Source: WHTI01 sp046715095 (lineage in GTDB: Bacteria > Actinomycetota > CADDZG01 > WHSQ01). Taken from it: 6,696 nt of DNA. Below, one piece after another: positions 1 through 5,983 of the stretch; position 1 is the first letter of the stretch, and each line of letters begins with the position of its first letter. The position numbers and the translations under genes are program-made. The notes under the pieces were generated by a model, which was given only the letters and a program-made list of their open reading frames with translations, was not told the origin of the DNA and made no database searches. The DNA is taken from assembly GCA_046715095.1 (NCBI GenBank), contig JBKJZQ010000029.1, positions 1 to 6,696 on the forward strand, written 5' to 3'.

Positions 1-122
1 AGCCCGGACTTGCTCATGTTGAGCTCGCCTGCCAGGCGCCCGATCGTGAGTCCTTCGAGGCCCTCGACCGATGCGATAGAGACGGCTCGTTCGAGGATCT
101 GGTCCCGCTTCGTAGAAGGCAT
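1..122 (-). CDS. TetR/AcrR-family transcriptional repressor, N-terminal fragment (runs off left edge)
   Basis: Only the first 40 codons are inside the window. They read MPSTKRDQILERAVSIASVE and continue through GLTIGRLAGELNMSKSG. This is the classic TetR helix 1 (about residues 5-19), followed by the helix-turn-helix (about 25-40) with its 'LT..lA..l.mSkS.l' pattern. TetR proteins bind palindromic operators as dimers and are released by a small ligand sensed in the C-terminal domain. That domain is off the window, so the ligand and regulated genes cannot be told. The ATG is supported by GGGAG 6 nt upstream (top-strand 129-133). A perfect palindrome 20 nt upstream of the start suggests autoregulation. 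The gene is on the same strand as vapBC but separated by about 310 nt, so it probably has its own promoter. Confidence 0.9.
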   Translation of the reverse strand, partial: MPSTKRDQILERAVSIASVEGLEGLTIGRLAGELNMSKSG

Positions 123-375
123 CAGGCACTCCCGGGTAGTCCGTCCGACCGTTCGGACGATATCCACAAGCCCCTTCGGATAGCCGGATTTGCGAAAGTA
201 AGAACGGAGGACCGTAATTCCCTAGCTTGGTCTCATCTCGGGAATCTTGCTTATGCGATCGCGCCGAAGCAGACCGCTCATCAGAACGCTCGGTGATCCC
301 GACGCAGCTAGGAAGGACCAGCGCAGCCAGCAGCAAGATCCAGGTGCGCCTAATCATCAGAAGCCGCCGGCCCAT
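1..375 (-). CDS. Doubtful lipoprotein-like open frame overlapping the TetR gene (hypothetical or remnant)
   Basis: This is the only coding-like signal in the gap between vapC and the TetR gene. From ATG at 375 the frame begins MGRRLLMIRRTWILLLAALV followed by LPSC. That gives an Arg-rich n-region, a hydrophobic core at about residues 12-20 and a lipobox-like cysteine at residue 24. A polar Ser/Arg/Glu/Asp-rich stretch follows, as in exported lipoproteins. The frame stays open for 125 codons to the window edge, but from position 122 downward it runs under the convincing TetR frame in a different phase. Third-position G/C looks gene-like over about the first 33 codons and then falls to near half. 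No good Shine-Dalgarno precedes either Met1 or Met7. The possibilities are a short lipoprotein with a frame error, a decayed lipoprotein gene, or chance. I favour a remnant or chance over a functional 125+ residue protein. Confidence 0.25.
   Translation of the reverse strand, partial: MGRRLLMIRRTWILLLAALVLPSCVGITERSDERSASARSHKQDSRDETKLGNYGPPFLLSQIRLSEGACGYRPNGRTDYPGVPDAFYEAGPDPRTSRLYRIGRGPRRTHDRAPGRRAQHEQVRA
142..159. promoter_or_regulatory. Candidate TetR operator (7-bp-arm palindrome)
   Basis: CGTCCGA-CCGT-TCGGACG is a perfect inverted repeat with 7-bp arms and a 4-bp centre. It starts 20 nt upstream of the TetR-type start codon. Size, symmetry and position match self-binding operators of TetR repressors. 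On the minus strand a TATCGT (TANNNT) element overlaps its upstream edge and could be the -10 box, but I see no good -35. Binding by this particular repressor is inference. Confidence 0.5.
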
Positions 376-398
376 GAGAGACGCGTCAGGGGGCAGCA

Positions 399-416
399 CG
401 CCCTGGGTGATGGGCG
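399..416 (-). terminator. Weak GC-rich hairpin downstream of vapC
   Basis: On the minus strand CGCCC-ATCACCCA-GGGCG forms a 5-bp perfect stem with an 8-nt loop, 18 nt past the vapC stop. No T-run follows. It could end the vapBC transcript, but the stem is short and could arise by chance in GC-rich DNA. Confidence 0.25.
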
Positions 417-434
417 AAGCGCGGAGGCCGCCGC

Positions 435-815
435 TCAGACTCGGACAACCCGGACATCAGCGAGCTGATCGAAGTCGATGTCCTGCGTGTACACGGGAAG
501 ATCATGAGTGACGGCGGTAGCGGCGATCCAAGCATCCATGATCTTCGGCTTTCTCCCTCGTTCTCGAGCATCGGCCACGATCGTGGCGAAGTTACGGGCA
601 ACGTCCTTGTCGACCGGCAAAGCATCGAAGCTGCGCTCGAACTCTGACAGCGACCGCATCCGTTGGGCCCTCACCCGTGGCTCGTCCGCCAACAACACCC
701 CGATGTGCAACTCGGCAAGTGTCACGACCGAGATGGCGGACTCCTCGGGAAGCGCTCCAAGCGGACGGCCCTGCTCGCGTGCGATCAGAACTGTCGTGTC
801 GAGAAGGCCTTTCAA
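435..815 (-). CDS. vapC: VapC-type PIN-domain ribonuclease toxin
   Basis: A 126-residue protein made of a single PIN domain, the usual VapC length. The Mg2+-binding acidic residues appear complete: D6 in 'GLLDTTVLIARE', E35 in 'VVTLAELHIG', D94 in 'KIMDAWIAATA', and D112 (or D114) in 'YTQDIDFDQL'. VapC toxins cut RNA, usually tRNA or the 23S sarcin-ricin loop, and are silenced by the paired antitoxin. The target here cannot be read from sequence. The start is TTG and overlaps the antitoxin stop (TTGA). GAGGAG lies only 2 nt upstream of it, so translation is probably coupled to vapB. No in-frame ATG lies upstream within the overlap. The PIN fold begins at residue 3, which fixes the start. An intact active site suggests a live toxin and not a relic. 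Confidence 0.92.
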   Translation of the reverse strand: MKGLLDTTVLIAREQGRPLGALPEESAISVVTLAELHIGVLLADEPRVRAQRMRSLSEFERSFDALPVDKDVARNFATIVADARERGRKPKIMDAWIAATAVTHDLPVYTQDIDFDQLADVRVVRV

Positions 816-1069
816 AGCTCCTCGATCGTCGCACCAAGCACGGCATCGACGTCGCGCTTGAAACCTTCGTCCAAGGGGGCCTCACGCAAGAGGCGCTCGA
901 CGTCCGCGCGGGGAACGAACCGGCGCCCCCCGGATACCGGCACAAGGTCGGCCACAGGGCGACCCTTGACGGTCACCCGCAGGCTCTTCCCCTGGGCGAC
1001 CTCCTTGAGGATCCGGGAGATGTCGTTGCGAAGCTCCCGTTGAGGGATCTCACGTTCCGGCTTCGACAT
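812..1069 (-). CDS. vapB: VapB-type antitoxin, Phd/YefM fold
   Basis: An 85-residue protein starting MSKPEREIPQRELRNDISRI. Residues 8-46 carry the Phd/YefM pattern: an 'ELRNDISRILKEVAQGK' helix pair, then 'VTVKGRPVADLVPV', the strand-turn that forms the DNA-binding dimer. The C-terminal part (about 50-85, ending DAVLGATIEEL) is acidic and amphipathic, as expected for the segment that occupies the toxin active site. It should neutralise VapC and repress its own promoter. A start 18 nt further upstream (MCYACSM...) is possible. I prefer the inner ATG because family members begin a few residues before the 'ELR' helix and because a -10 box lies 6 nt before it, as in leaderless actinobacterial transcripts. 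The stop overlaps the vapC start by 4 bp. Confidence 0.9.
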   Translation of the reverse strand: MSKPEREIPQRELRNDISRILKEVAQGKSLRVTVKGRPVADLVPVSGGRRFVPRADVERLLREAPLDEGFKRDVDAVLGATIEEL

Positions 1070-1105
1070 GCTACAAGCGTAGCACACCGTAGGAGAAGTG
1101 GTCGA
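1069..1105 (-). promoter_or_regulatory. vapBC promoter with palindromic operator on the start codon
   Basis: Read on the minus strand, TCGACC (top 1100-1105) and TACGCT (top 1076-1081, TANNNT form) are spaced 18 nt and could be -35 and -10. The -10 ends 6 nt before the vapB ATG, so transcription would begin at or next to the start codon. TGCTAC-GCTT-GTAGCA (1069-1084) is a perfect 6-bp-arm palindrome covering the -10 and touching the A of the ATG, an ideal site for VapBC autorepression. The whole element fits in the 37 nt between the permease stop and vapB. Promoter boxes are by eye; the palindrome is exact. Confidence 0.55.
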
Positions 1106-1106
1106 G

Positions 1107-2030
1107 CTAGTACTCGGGCAGCGGGCGCTTCGGACGTAGATACGGGATCGCTTCCACCGCGACGATCGCGGCGAGGATGAGACCGGCTCCGACCCATCCA
1201 GCCGGGGCCAGCGTCTCGTCCTTGAGGAGCCACGAGAAGAACCCCGCGAACGCCGGTTCGGCGGCGAGGATCAGCGCCGTGCGGGCCGGGGGTGCGTGCT
1301 GCTGCGCATAGGTCTGCACGAAGAACCCAAGGGCACTCGCGATGAACGCGGTGACGGCGAGCGCCAGCCAGACCTGAGCCGAGTCCGGCATCTCGATGTC
1401 TCCCTGGCCCCCGGCGATCACGAGGCAGACGAAGCCGCAGACACCGAGCTGGACCGCTAGCAAAGCTCCCGTGTCGTAGTCCTTGACCGCCCGGTCCGTC
1501 ACGAGGATGTGCAGGGCGAACGAGCACGCGGTGACCAACACCAGTGCATCGCCGGAGTTGAAACCCTCCGAGCCCGACAGGAGGTAGAGGCCGAACGCCG
1601 AGACGAGAGCCGCCATCCAGGCTGCGGCACCGGCACGCTGCCGCAGGAGGATCGCTCCGAAGATCGGCGTGAGCACCACGAACAGCCCGGTGATGAAACC
1701 GGTGTTGGACGAGGTCGTCCGGTCGAGACCGAGCGTCTGAAACGCGTACCCGGTCGTGAGGAAGATCCCCATACCGACTCCTGCCAGCCACCCGGAAGCG
1801 GGAAGTGCGGCGAGCTTCTTCCGAAAGATGAACGCCACGAGGAGTGACGCCGGGATGAAGCGGAACGCTAGGAACGTGAAGGTTGGAAGGCGTCCGATCG
1901 CGTCTTGCACCATGGGGAACGTGAGCCCCCACACCATCGCGATCCCGAGGAGCGCCAGTTCGGCGATATGGAAGCGCTCGACGGTTCCGCGGGTCTCGGT
2001 CACCGGCTGAATGTACCGGTCTGCCGCCAC
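1107..2030 (-). CDS. EamA/DMT-superfamily permease, ten transmembrane helices
   Basis: A 307-residue integral membrane protein of the drug/metabolite transporter superfamily with two tandem EamA repeats (about 24-151 and 161-293). Ten hydrophobic spans are visible, near 23-41, 52-69, 82-98, 108-129, 134-152, 161-178, 189-206, 219-240, 249-268 and 275-293. Family marks are 'MVWGLTFPMVQ' at the start of repeat 1, 'TSSNTGFITGLFVVLTPIFG' near 106-125, and 'AEPAFAGFFSWLLKDE' near 257-272. Members typically export amino acids, nucleosides or other small metabolites by proton exchange; the substrate here is unknown. The GTG start lies 8 nt past the mmsA stop with no strong Shine-Dalgarno, consistent with coupling in one operon. 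A second GTG at codon 10 is an alternative. Its operon position suggests a substrate or by-product of beta-amino acid catabolism, which is inference. Confidence 0.9.
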   Translation of the reverse strand: MAADRYIQPVTETRGTVERFHIAELALLGIAMVWGLTFPMVQDAIGRLPTFTFLAFRFIPASLLVAFIFRKKLAALPASGWLAGVGMGIFLTTGYAFQTLGLDRTTSSNTGFITGLFVVLTPIFGAILLRQRAGAAAWMAALVSAFGLYLLSGSEGFNSGDALVLVTACSFALHILVTDRAVKDYDTGALLAVQLGVCGFVCLVIAGGQGDIEMPDSAQVWLALAVTAFIASALGFFVQTYAQQHAPPARTALILAAEPAFAGFFSWLLKDETLAPAGWVGAGLILAAIVAVEAIPYLRPKRPLPEY

Positions 2031-2038
2031 CGTCGAGA

Positions 2039-3532
2039 TCAGTTGGTCTGGGGGAACCCCAGGTCCACACCACGTTGCGATGGATCGGGCCAGCGGGCGG
2101 TTACGACTTTACCTCTCGTGTAGAAGTGCACACCCTCTTTGCCGTGAACGTGACTATCGCCGAAGAGCGACGCCTTCCATCCACCGAACGAGAAGAACGC
2201 CATCGGAACCGGGATCGGCACGTTGATACCGACCATCCCGACCTCGACATCGTGCTGGAACATGCGCGCCGCGCCCCCGTCGTTCGTGAAGATGGCGGTC
2301 CCGTTGCCGTACGGGTTGGCGTTGACGATGTTCAGCGCCTCTTCGTAGGTCTCCGTCCTCACCATGATGAGCACGGGGCCGAAGATCTCGTCCGTGTAAA
2401 TGGTCATCTCGGTCGTGACGTTGTCGAAGAAGCAAGGGCCGATGAAGTAGCCGCTCTCGTGACCGTCGATCTTGAGGTCGCGACCATCGATCGCAAGGTC
2501 TGCTCCCTCCGTCAGTCCGGTCTCGATGTAGGAGGCAACCTTGTCCCTTGCCTGAGCCGTCACGAGTGGACCCATCTCCGTATCGGGATCTCCGCCGGGG
2601 CCGACCTTCAGCTTCTCGACCCGTTCCTTCACCCTGCCGAGCAACGCGTCGCCCGCGTCGCCGACCGCCACTACCGCCGAGATCGCCATGCATCGTTGGC
2701 CGGCGGACCCATACGCAGCCGAGACCGCGGCATCGGCCGCCAGATCCATGTCGGCGTCCGGCAACACGACCATGTGGTTCTTGGCACCGCCGAGCGCCTG
2801 GACCCGTTTCCCATGGCTCGCCGCGGTTTCGTAGATGTACCTCGCTACCGGGGTCGATCCCACCGAGCTGATCGCGGCAACATCCGGGTGGCCGAGCAAC
2901 GAGTCAACCGCGACCTTGTCCCCGTGAACCACCTGGAACACGCCGTCAGGAAGCCCTGCCTTCCCGAACAGCTCGGCAAGAAGATTGGCCGTCGACGGAT
3001 CCTTCTCGGACGGCTTGAGGATGAACGAGTTCCCGCACGCGATCGCCACCGGGTACATCCACATAGGGACCATCGCCGGGAAGTTGAACGGCGTGATACC
3101 GGCGACGACCCCGAGCGGTTGACGGATCGAGTACGAGTCGACCGCGTGTGACACGTTCTCGGAGAACTCGCCCTTGAGCAGATGTGGGATGCCACAGGCG
3201 AACTCGACGACTTCGAGTCCCCGGTTGATCTCGCCCAGGGCGTCCGAACGAACCTTGCCGTGCTCCGATGTGATCGTGGTGACGATGTCCTCGAGGTGCT
3301 CTTCCACAAGGCCCCGGTAAGCGAAGAGGATCTTCGCCCGCTGCATCATCGAAGAGTTACGCCACTCTTGGAAAGCGTTCTTGGCGACGGCGACCGCGGT
3401 ATTGACCACCCCGGGGTCGGCGAACGCGACCTGCGCGGTGCGCTCCCCGGTAGCCGGGTCGTAGACGTCGCCGAGCCGGTCGGGACTGGCGTCGTACTCG
3501 CGGCCCCCGATCCAGTGGTTGACGATCTTCAT
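2039..3532 (-). CDS. mmsA: CoA-acylating methylmalonate-semialdehyde dehydrogenase
   Basis: A 497-residue aldehyde dehydrogenase of the MmsA/IolA type, which oxidises methylmalonate semialdehyde to propionyl-CoA, or malonate semialdehyde to acetyl-CoA, with NAD+, CoA and loss of CO2. Visible family marks: 'ITPFNFPAMVPMWM' (146-159) with oxyanion Asn150; 'LKPSEKDPST' (172-181) for NAD binding; 'GSAGQRCMAIS' with catalytic Cys281; and 'DEIFGPVL' (381-388). The general-base Glu of hydrolytic ALDHs ('ELGGK') is replaced here by Ala in 'QALGGAKNH' (245-253). This is the known signature of the CoA-dependent subgroup and separates it from ordinary aldehyde dehydrogenases. Length is normal for the family. 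The start ATG has AGGGG 11 nt upstream, and the gene follows the aminotransferase stop by 16 nt. The upstream aminotransferase is the natural supplier of the semialdehyde. Confidence 0.95.
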   Translation of the reverse strand: MKIVNHWIGGREYDASPDRLGDVYDPATGERTAQVAFADPGVVNTAVAVAKNAFQEWRNSSMMQRAKILFAYRGLVEEHLEDIVTTITSEHGKVRSDALGEINRGLEVVEFACGIPHLLKGEFSENVSHAVDSYSIRQPLGVVAGITPFNFPAMVPMWMYPVAIACGNSFILKPSEKDPSTANLLAELFGKAGLPDGVFQVVHGDKVAVDSLLGHPDVAAISSVGSTPVARYIYETAASHGKRVQALGGAKNHMVVLPDADMDLAADAAVSAAYGSAGQRCMAISAVVAVGDAGDALLGRVKERVEKLKVGPGGDPDTEMGPLVTAQARDKVASYIETGLTEGADLAIDGRDLKIDGHESGYFIGPCFFDNVTTEMTIYTDEIFGPVLIMVRTETYEEALNIVNANPYGNGTAIFTNDGGAARMFQHDVEVGMVGINVPIPVPMAFFSFGGWKASLFGDSHVHGKEGVHFYTRGKVVTARWPDPSQRGVDLGFPQTN

Positions 3533-3548
3533 GACGGGTCACGCCCCT

Positions 3549-4838
3549 TCATGAAATGGCCTCGAGGGACTCGATCAAGCGCGTGCAGCCGTCGTCCGCC
3601 TGTTCCATCAAGATCGTCATCGGAGGGCTCACCCGCAGCGTGTTGCCGTAGAGGCCGCCCTTGCCGATCAGGAGGCTGCGCTTCTTGGTCTCCTCCATCA
3701 CCTTTGCGGCGAGGGCGGGGGCCGGTTTCATGCCGCCGGGTTCGACGAGTTCGACACCCATCATGAGGCCCTTGCCGCGCACGTCACCCACGATCGCGCT
3801 GCTCTCCTGGTACTCGCGTAGACGCCCGAACATGTGCTCGCCGATCTTCTTGGCGTTGGTCTGAAGATCGTTGTCGAGCATGAAGTTGAGGTTGGCGAGC
3901 GCCCCCGCGGTCGACAGCGGGTTGCCACCGAACGTCGAGATCGAGTTGGCGTTGATCGAGTCCATGATCTCGCCGCGGGCGATGACTCCGGCGATCGCCA
4001 GGCCATTACCGATCCCCTTGGCGAACGTGATGATGTCCGGAGTGATGTCGTGAGCCTGGAAACCCCAGTAGTGGTCACCGGTCCGGCCCCACGCGGTCTG
4101 CACCTCATCGGAGATGAAGAGGATCCCGTACTCGTCGAGGACCTCCTTCATCGCTCCGAAGAAACCGTCGGGTGGCGTAGCGAACCCTCCAACCCCCTGG
4201 ATCGGCTCGGCGATCATGCAGGCGACGTCGCCCGAGGTCGTGGTCTCGAGGACGTTGCGCAGATCATCTGCACACGCCTTGATGAACTGATCGTCGGGAA
4301 GATGTCCGAACGGGCTGCGGTACTTGTAGCCCGAGTGCACGTAGCTGACGCTCAACGGGGTGTTGGCGGACGGGGACCAGCCGCGGTTCCCGGTCACGGC
4401 AACCGTAGCGAAGGATCTCCCGTGGTAGCTGTTCCTCAGGGCGAGGATCTGACTCGAGCGACGATACGTCGACGAGATGAGCATGGCAGTCTCGTTCGCC
4501 TCGGTGCCCGAGTTGCAGAAGAAGACCTTGGCGTCGGGGATCGTCGAGAGTTCGGCCAGCCGCTCGGCGAGCTCGATCTGTGGCTCGATGAGGTACGCGG
4601 TCGATGAATGGAGCATCTTGTCGGCCTGGGCCTTAACGGCTTCAACCACCTCGGGAAGCGCGTGGCCCGACGCGGTCGTGAGGATCCCGCCGAAGAAGTC
4701 GAGGTACTCGTTCCCGTCCACGTCCCAGACCCGCAGGCCCTCTCCGTGGTCGAGCGCGACCGGCTCGTCGTAGTAGAGCGCGATCCAGTCGGGCATGACC
4801 TTGCGGTGTCTGGCTAGGAGCGACTTCGAATCGGACAT
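3549..4838 (-). CDS. Class III PLP aminotransferase, AGXT2-like (beta-alanine / 3-aminoisobutyrate type)
   Basis: A 429-residue fold-type I, class III aminotransferase. The PLP lysine is K274 in 'FAKGIGNG'. D244 in 'ISDEVQTAWGR' would hold the pyridine nitrogen, and 'CNSGTEANETAM' (108-119) binds the cofactor phosphate. From memory it resembles mammalian mitochondrial AGXT2 (alanine-glyoxylate / D-3-aminoisobutyrate-pyruvate aminotransferase) in 'AEPIQGVGG', 'HYWGFQAHDITPDI', 'STFGGNP' and 'IVGDVRGKGLMMGVELV'. Expected reaction: beta-alanine or 3-aminoisobutyrate plus pyruvate or glyoxylate gives (methyl)malonate semialdehyde plus alanine or glycine, in the cytoplasm. Related families (GABA, ornithine or taurine aminotransferases) cannot be excluded by motifs alone, but the adjacent mmsA favours a beta-amino acid. 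The ATG is chosen over a GTG at 4868 because AGGGAGG lies 8 nt upstream and the GTG overlaps the likely -10. Confidence 0.9.
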   Translation of the reverse strand: MSDSKSLLARHRKVMPDWIALYYDEPVALDHGEGLRVWDVDGNEYLDFFGGILTTASGHALPEVVEAVKAQADKMLHSSTAYLIEPQIELAERLAELSTIPDAKVFFCNSGTEANETAMLISSTYRRSSQILALRNSYHGRSFATVAVTGNRGWSPSANTPLSVSYVHSGYKYRSPFGHLPDDQFIKACADDLRNVLETTTSGDVACMIAEPIQGVGGFATPPDGFFGAMKEVLDEYGILFISDEVQTAWGRTGDHYWGFQAHDITPDIITFAKGIGNGLAIAGVIARGEIMDSINANSISTFGGNPLSTAGALANLNFMLDNDLQTNAKKIGEHMFGRLREYQESSAIVGDVRGKGLMMGVELVEPGGMKPAPALAAKVMEETKKRSLLIGKGGLYGNTLRVSPPMTILMEQADDGCTRLIESLEAIS

Positions 4839-4846
4839 TCCTCTTC

Positions 4847-4853
4847 CCTCCCT
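4847..4853 (-). promoter_or_regulatory. Ribosome binding site that fixes the aminotransferase start
   Basis: AGGGAGG on the minus strand, 8 nt before the ATG at 4838. It is the strongest Shine-Dalgarno in the window. It lies inside the reading frame that would begin at the GTG at 4868, so it argues for the shorter protein. Confidence 0.7.
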
Positions 4854-4866
4854 GTGGGTTGGGTCC

Positions 4867-4896
4867 ACCTTACCGAGCGGGCCCCTTGCGGGTAAA
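4867..4896 (-). promoter_or_regulatory. Candidate promoter of the aminotransferase-mmsA-permease operon
   Basis: On the minus strand TTTACC (top 4891-4896) and TAAGGT (top 4867-4872) are 18 nt apart, a reasonable -35/-10 pair. They predict a transcript start about 20 nt upstream of the ribosome binding site. TTACC and GGTAA (4870-4874 and 4891-4895) also form an inverted repeat with a 16-nt spacer across both boxes, so a repressor could sit here. The arms are short and partly follow from the box sequences themselves. Confidence 0.4.
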
Positions 4897-4937
4897 TCCG
4901 GACGTCCCGGAGCCGAGGGTGATTGCCTTCCCTATAT

Positions 4938-5981
4938 ATGGCGACCGCGGCCCACAGAGGACCCTCGAACGCGACGATCGTGCGGATCGTTCTCGTTGTC
5001 GCGGCAACGTTGCTTCTGCTCTACGGCGTCTACATCGTCAAGCACATCCTGATGCTGGTCCTCGTCGCCGCTTTTCTCGCCGCCGGCCTGGACCCCGCGG
5101 TCCGCCGGCTGGAGAAGATGGGCATGAGGCGGAGCTTCGCCATCGCGACCATCTTCTTAGGGGCGGTCGGCTTCATCGCCGCCTTCATCTCGGCGGTGAT
5201 TCCACCCCTCGTCGATCAGATCACTGCTTTCGCCGGCAACCTTCCCGATTACATCCGGAACCTGGGGCAGGACAACCCGCGCATCAAGGAATGGATCAGC
5301 TCGAACAACATCGCGGACAACCTTCAGTCCGCTGTCTCCGACATCCCAAAGAACATCGGAGGATCACTGGGCAACGTGGTCGGGATCGCGGGGTCGGTCC
5401 TCTCCGCGCTGTTCAACGGTTTAACGGTGATGATCCTTACGATCTACTTCCTGTCGAGCCTGTCGCATATCCGGGAAGGCTCCTTGAAGCTCGTCCCGCG
5501 CAGTAAGCGAGGGAAAGTGAGCGAGCTGCTCGATCCGATCCTCGAGAAGATCGGCGGCTATATCGCAGGACAGATCTCGGTGGCGCTGCTCGCCGGCATC
5601 CTCGCGTTCCTGTTCCTGTTGATCGTCGGTATGCCGTTCCCGGTCGCGCTCGCCCTGTGGGTGGCCATCTCCGCTCTCATCCCGATGGTCGGTGCGACCT
5701 TGGGAGCGATCCCCGCGGTGATCGTCGCCTTCTTCACGTCGACGGGACTCGGCATCGGAACCCTCGTGTACTTCATCGTCTATCAGCAGGTGGAGAACTA
5801 CGTGATCGCGCCGAGGATCATGACGCGGGCCGTGGACATCTCTCCCGCGGCGGTGCTTCTGTCGGCTCTCATCGGAGGCAGTCTGCTGGGCTTCGTGGGC
5901 GCCTTGATGGCGATCCCTACCGCGGCATCGCTGAAGCTGATCTTCCAGGAGGTCGTGCTGCCGCGAACGGAGAAGGCCTGA
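4938..5981 (+). CDS. AI-2E / PerM-family transporter-like membrane protein
   Basis: A 347-residue multi-pass membrane protein of the AI-2E transporter (PerM/YdiK/TqsA) family. It has paired N-terminal helices (about 13-31 and 35-51), a helix at about 67-90 ending 'VIPPLVDQ', a soluble amphipathic middle (about 95-150), and a C-terminal bundle (about 153-175, 210-231, 234-268, 270-284 and 303-337). The hallmark is 'YQQVENYVIAPRIMTRAVDI' (282-301), followed by a Gly/Ala-rich helix ending 'GALMAIPTAASLK'. Members are linked to autoinducer-2 export, Na+/H+ antiport or unknown transport, so no substrate should be assumed. The ATG at 4938 is preferred, but it has no well-spaced ribosome site. A TTG at 4923, adding five residues, follows GAGGGTGA too closely. 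The gene diverges from the catabolic operon. Confidence 0.9.
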   Translation: MATAAHRGPSNATIVRIVLVVAATLLLLYGVYIVKHILMLVLVAAFLAAGLDPAVRRLEKMGMRRSFAIATIFLGAVGFIAAFISAVIPPLVDQITAFAGNLPDYIRNLGQDNPRIKEWISSNNIADNLQSAVSDIPKNIGGSLGNVVGIAGSVLSALFNGLTVMILTIYFLSSLSHIREGSLKLVPRSKRGKVSELLDPILEKIGGYIAGQISVALLAGILAFLFLLIVGMPFPVALALWVAISALIPMVGATLGAIPAVIVAFFTSTGLGIGTLVYFIVYQQVENYVIAPRIMTRAVDISPAAVLLSALIGGSLLGFVGALMAIPTAASLKLIFQEVVLPRTEKA

Positions 5982-5983
5982 GT

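Noticed and set aside
227..511. Plus-strand open frame of 94 codons between the TetR gene and vapC
   Set aside because: No ribosome site, no domain, low-complexity Arg/Ser-rich product, and it runs into the antisense of vapC.
1070..1087. Upstream ATG at 1087 as the vapB start
   Set aside because: It would place the start inside the candidate promoter and operator and add an MCYACS leader unlike Phd-type antitoxins. Kept as an alternative only.
973..2073. Long minus-strand open frame (366 codons) across the permease and antitoxin
   Set aside because: Its translation is rich in Arg, Gly and Pro with no recognisable domain, and it overlaps two clearly real genes in another phase. Such frames are typical shadows in GC-rich coding DNA.
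2075..3151. Plus-strand open frame of 358 codons opposite mmsA
   Set aside because: It lies wholly antisense to a gene with full MmsA motifs, and the product is an Arg/Asp/Val-rich sequence without a fold signature. Shadow of the real gene.
3834..4607. Plus-strand open frame of 257 codons opposite the aminotransferase
   Set aside because: Antisense to a well-supported PLP enzyme and without family motifs; explained by codon bias on the other strand.
4839..4868. GTG at 4868 as the aminotransferase start, adding ten residues
   Set aside because: The extra segment encodes the strong AGGGAGG ribosome site itself and overlaps the likely -10 box; the ATG at 4838 fits both.
4859..5506. Plus-strand open frame of 215 codons overlapping the AI-2E-family gene
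   Set aside because: It gives a polar, Arg/His-rich product in a different phase, whereas the accepted frame shows membrane helices and the family hallmark.
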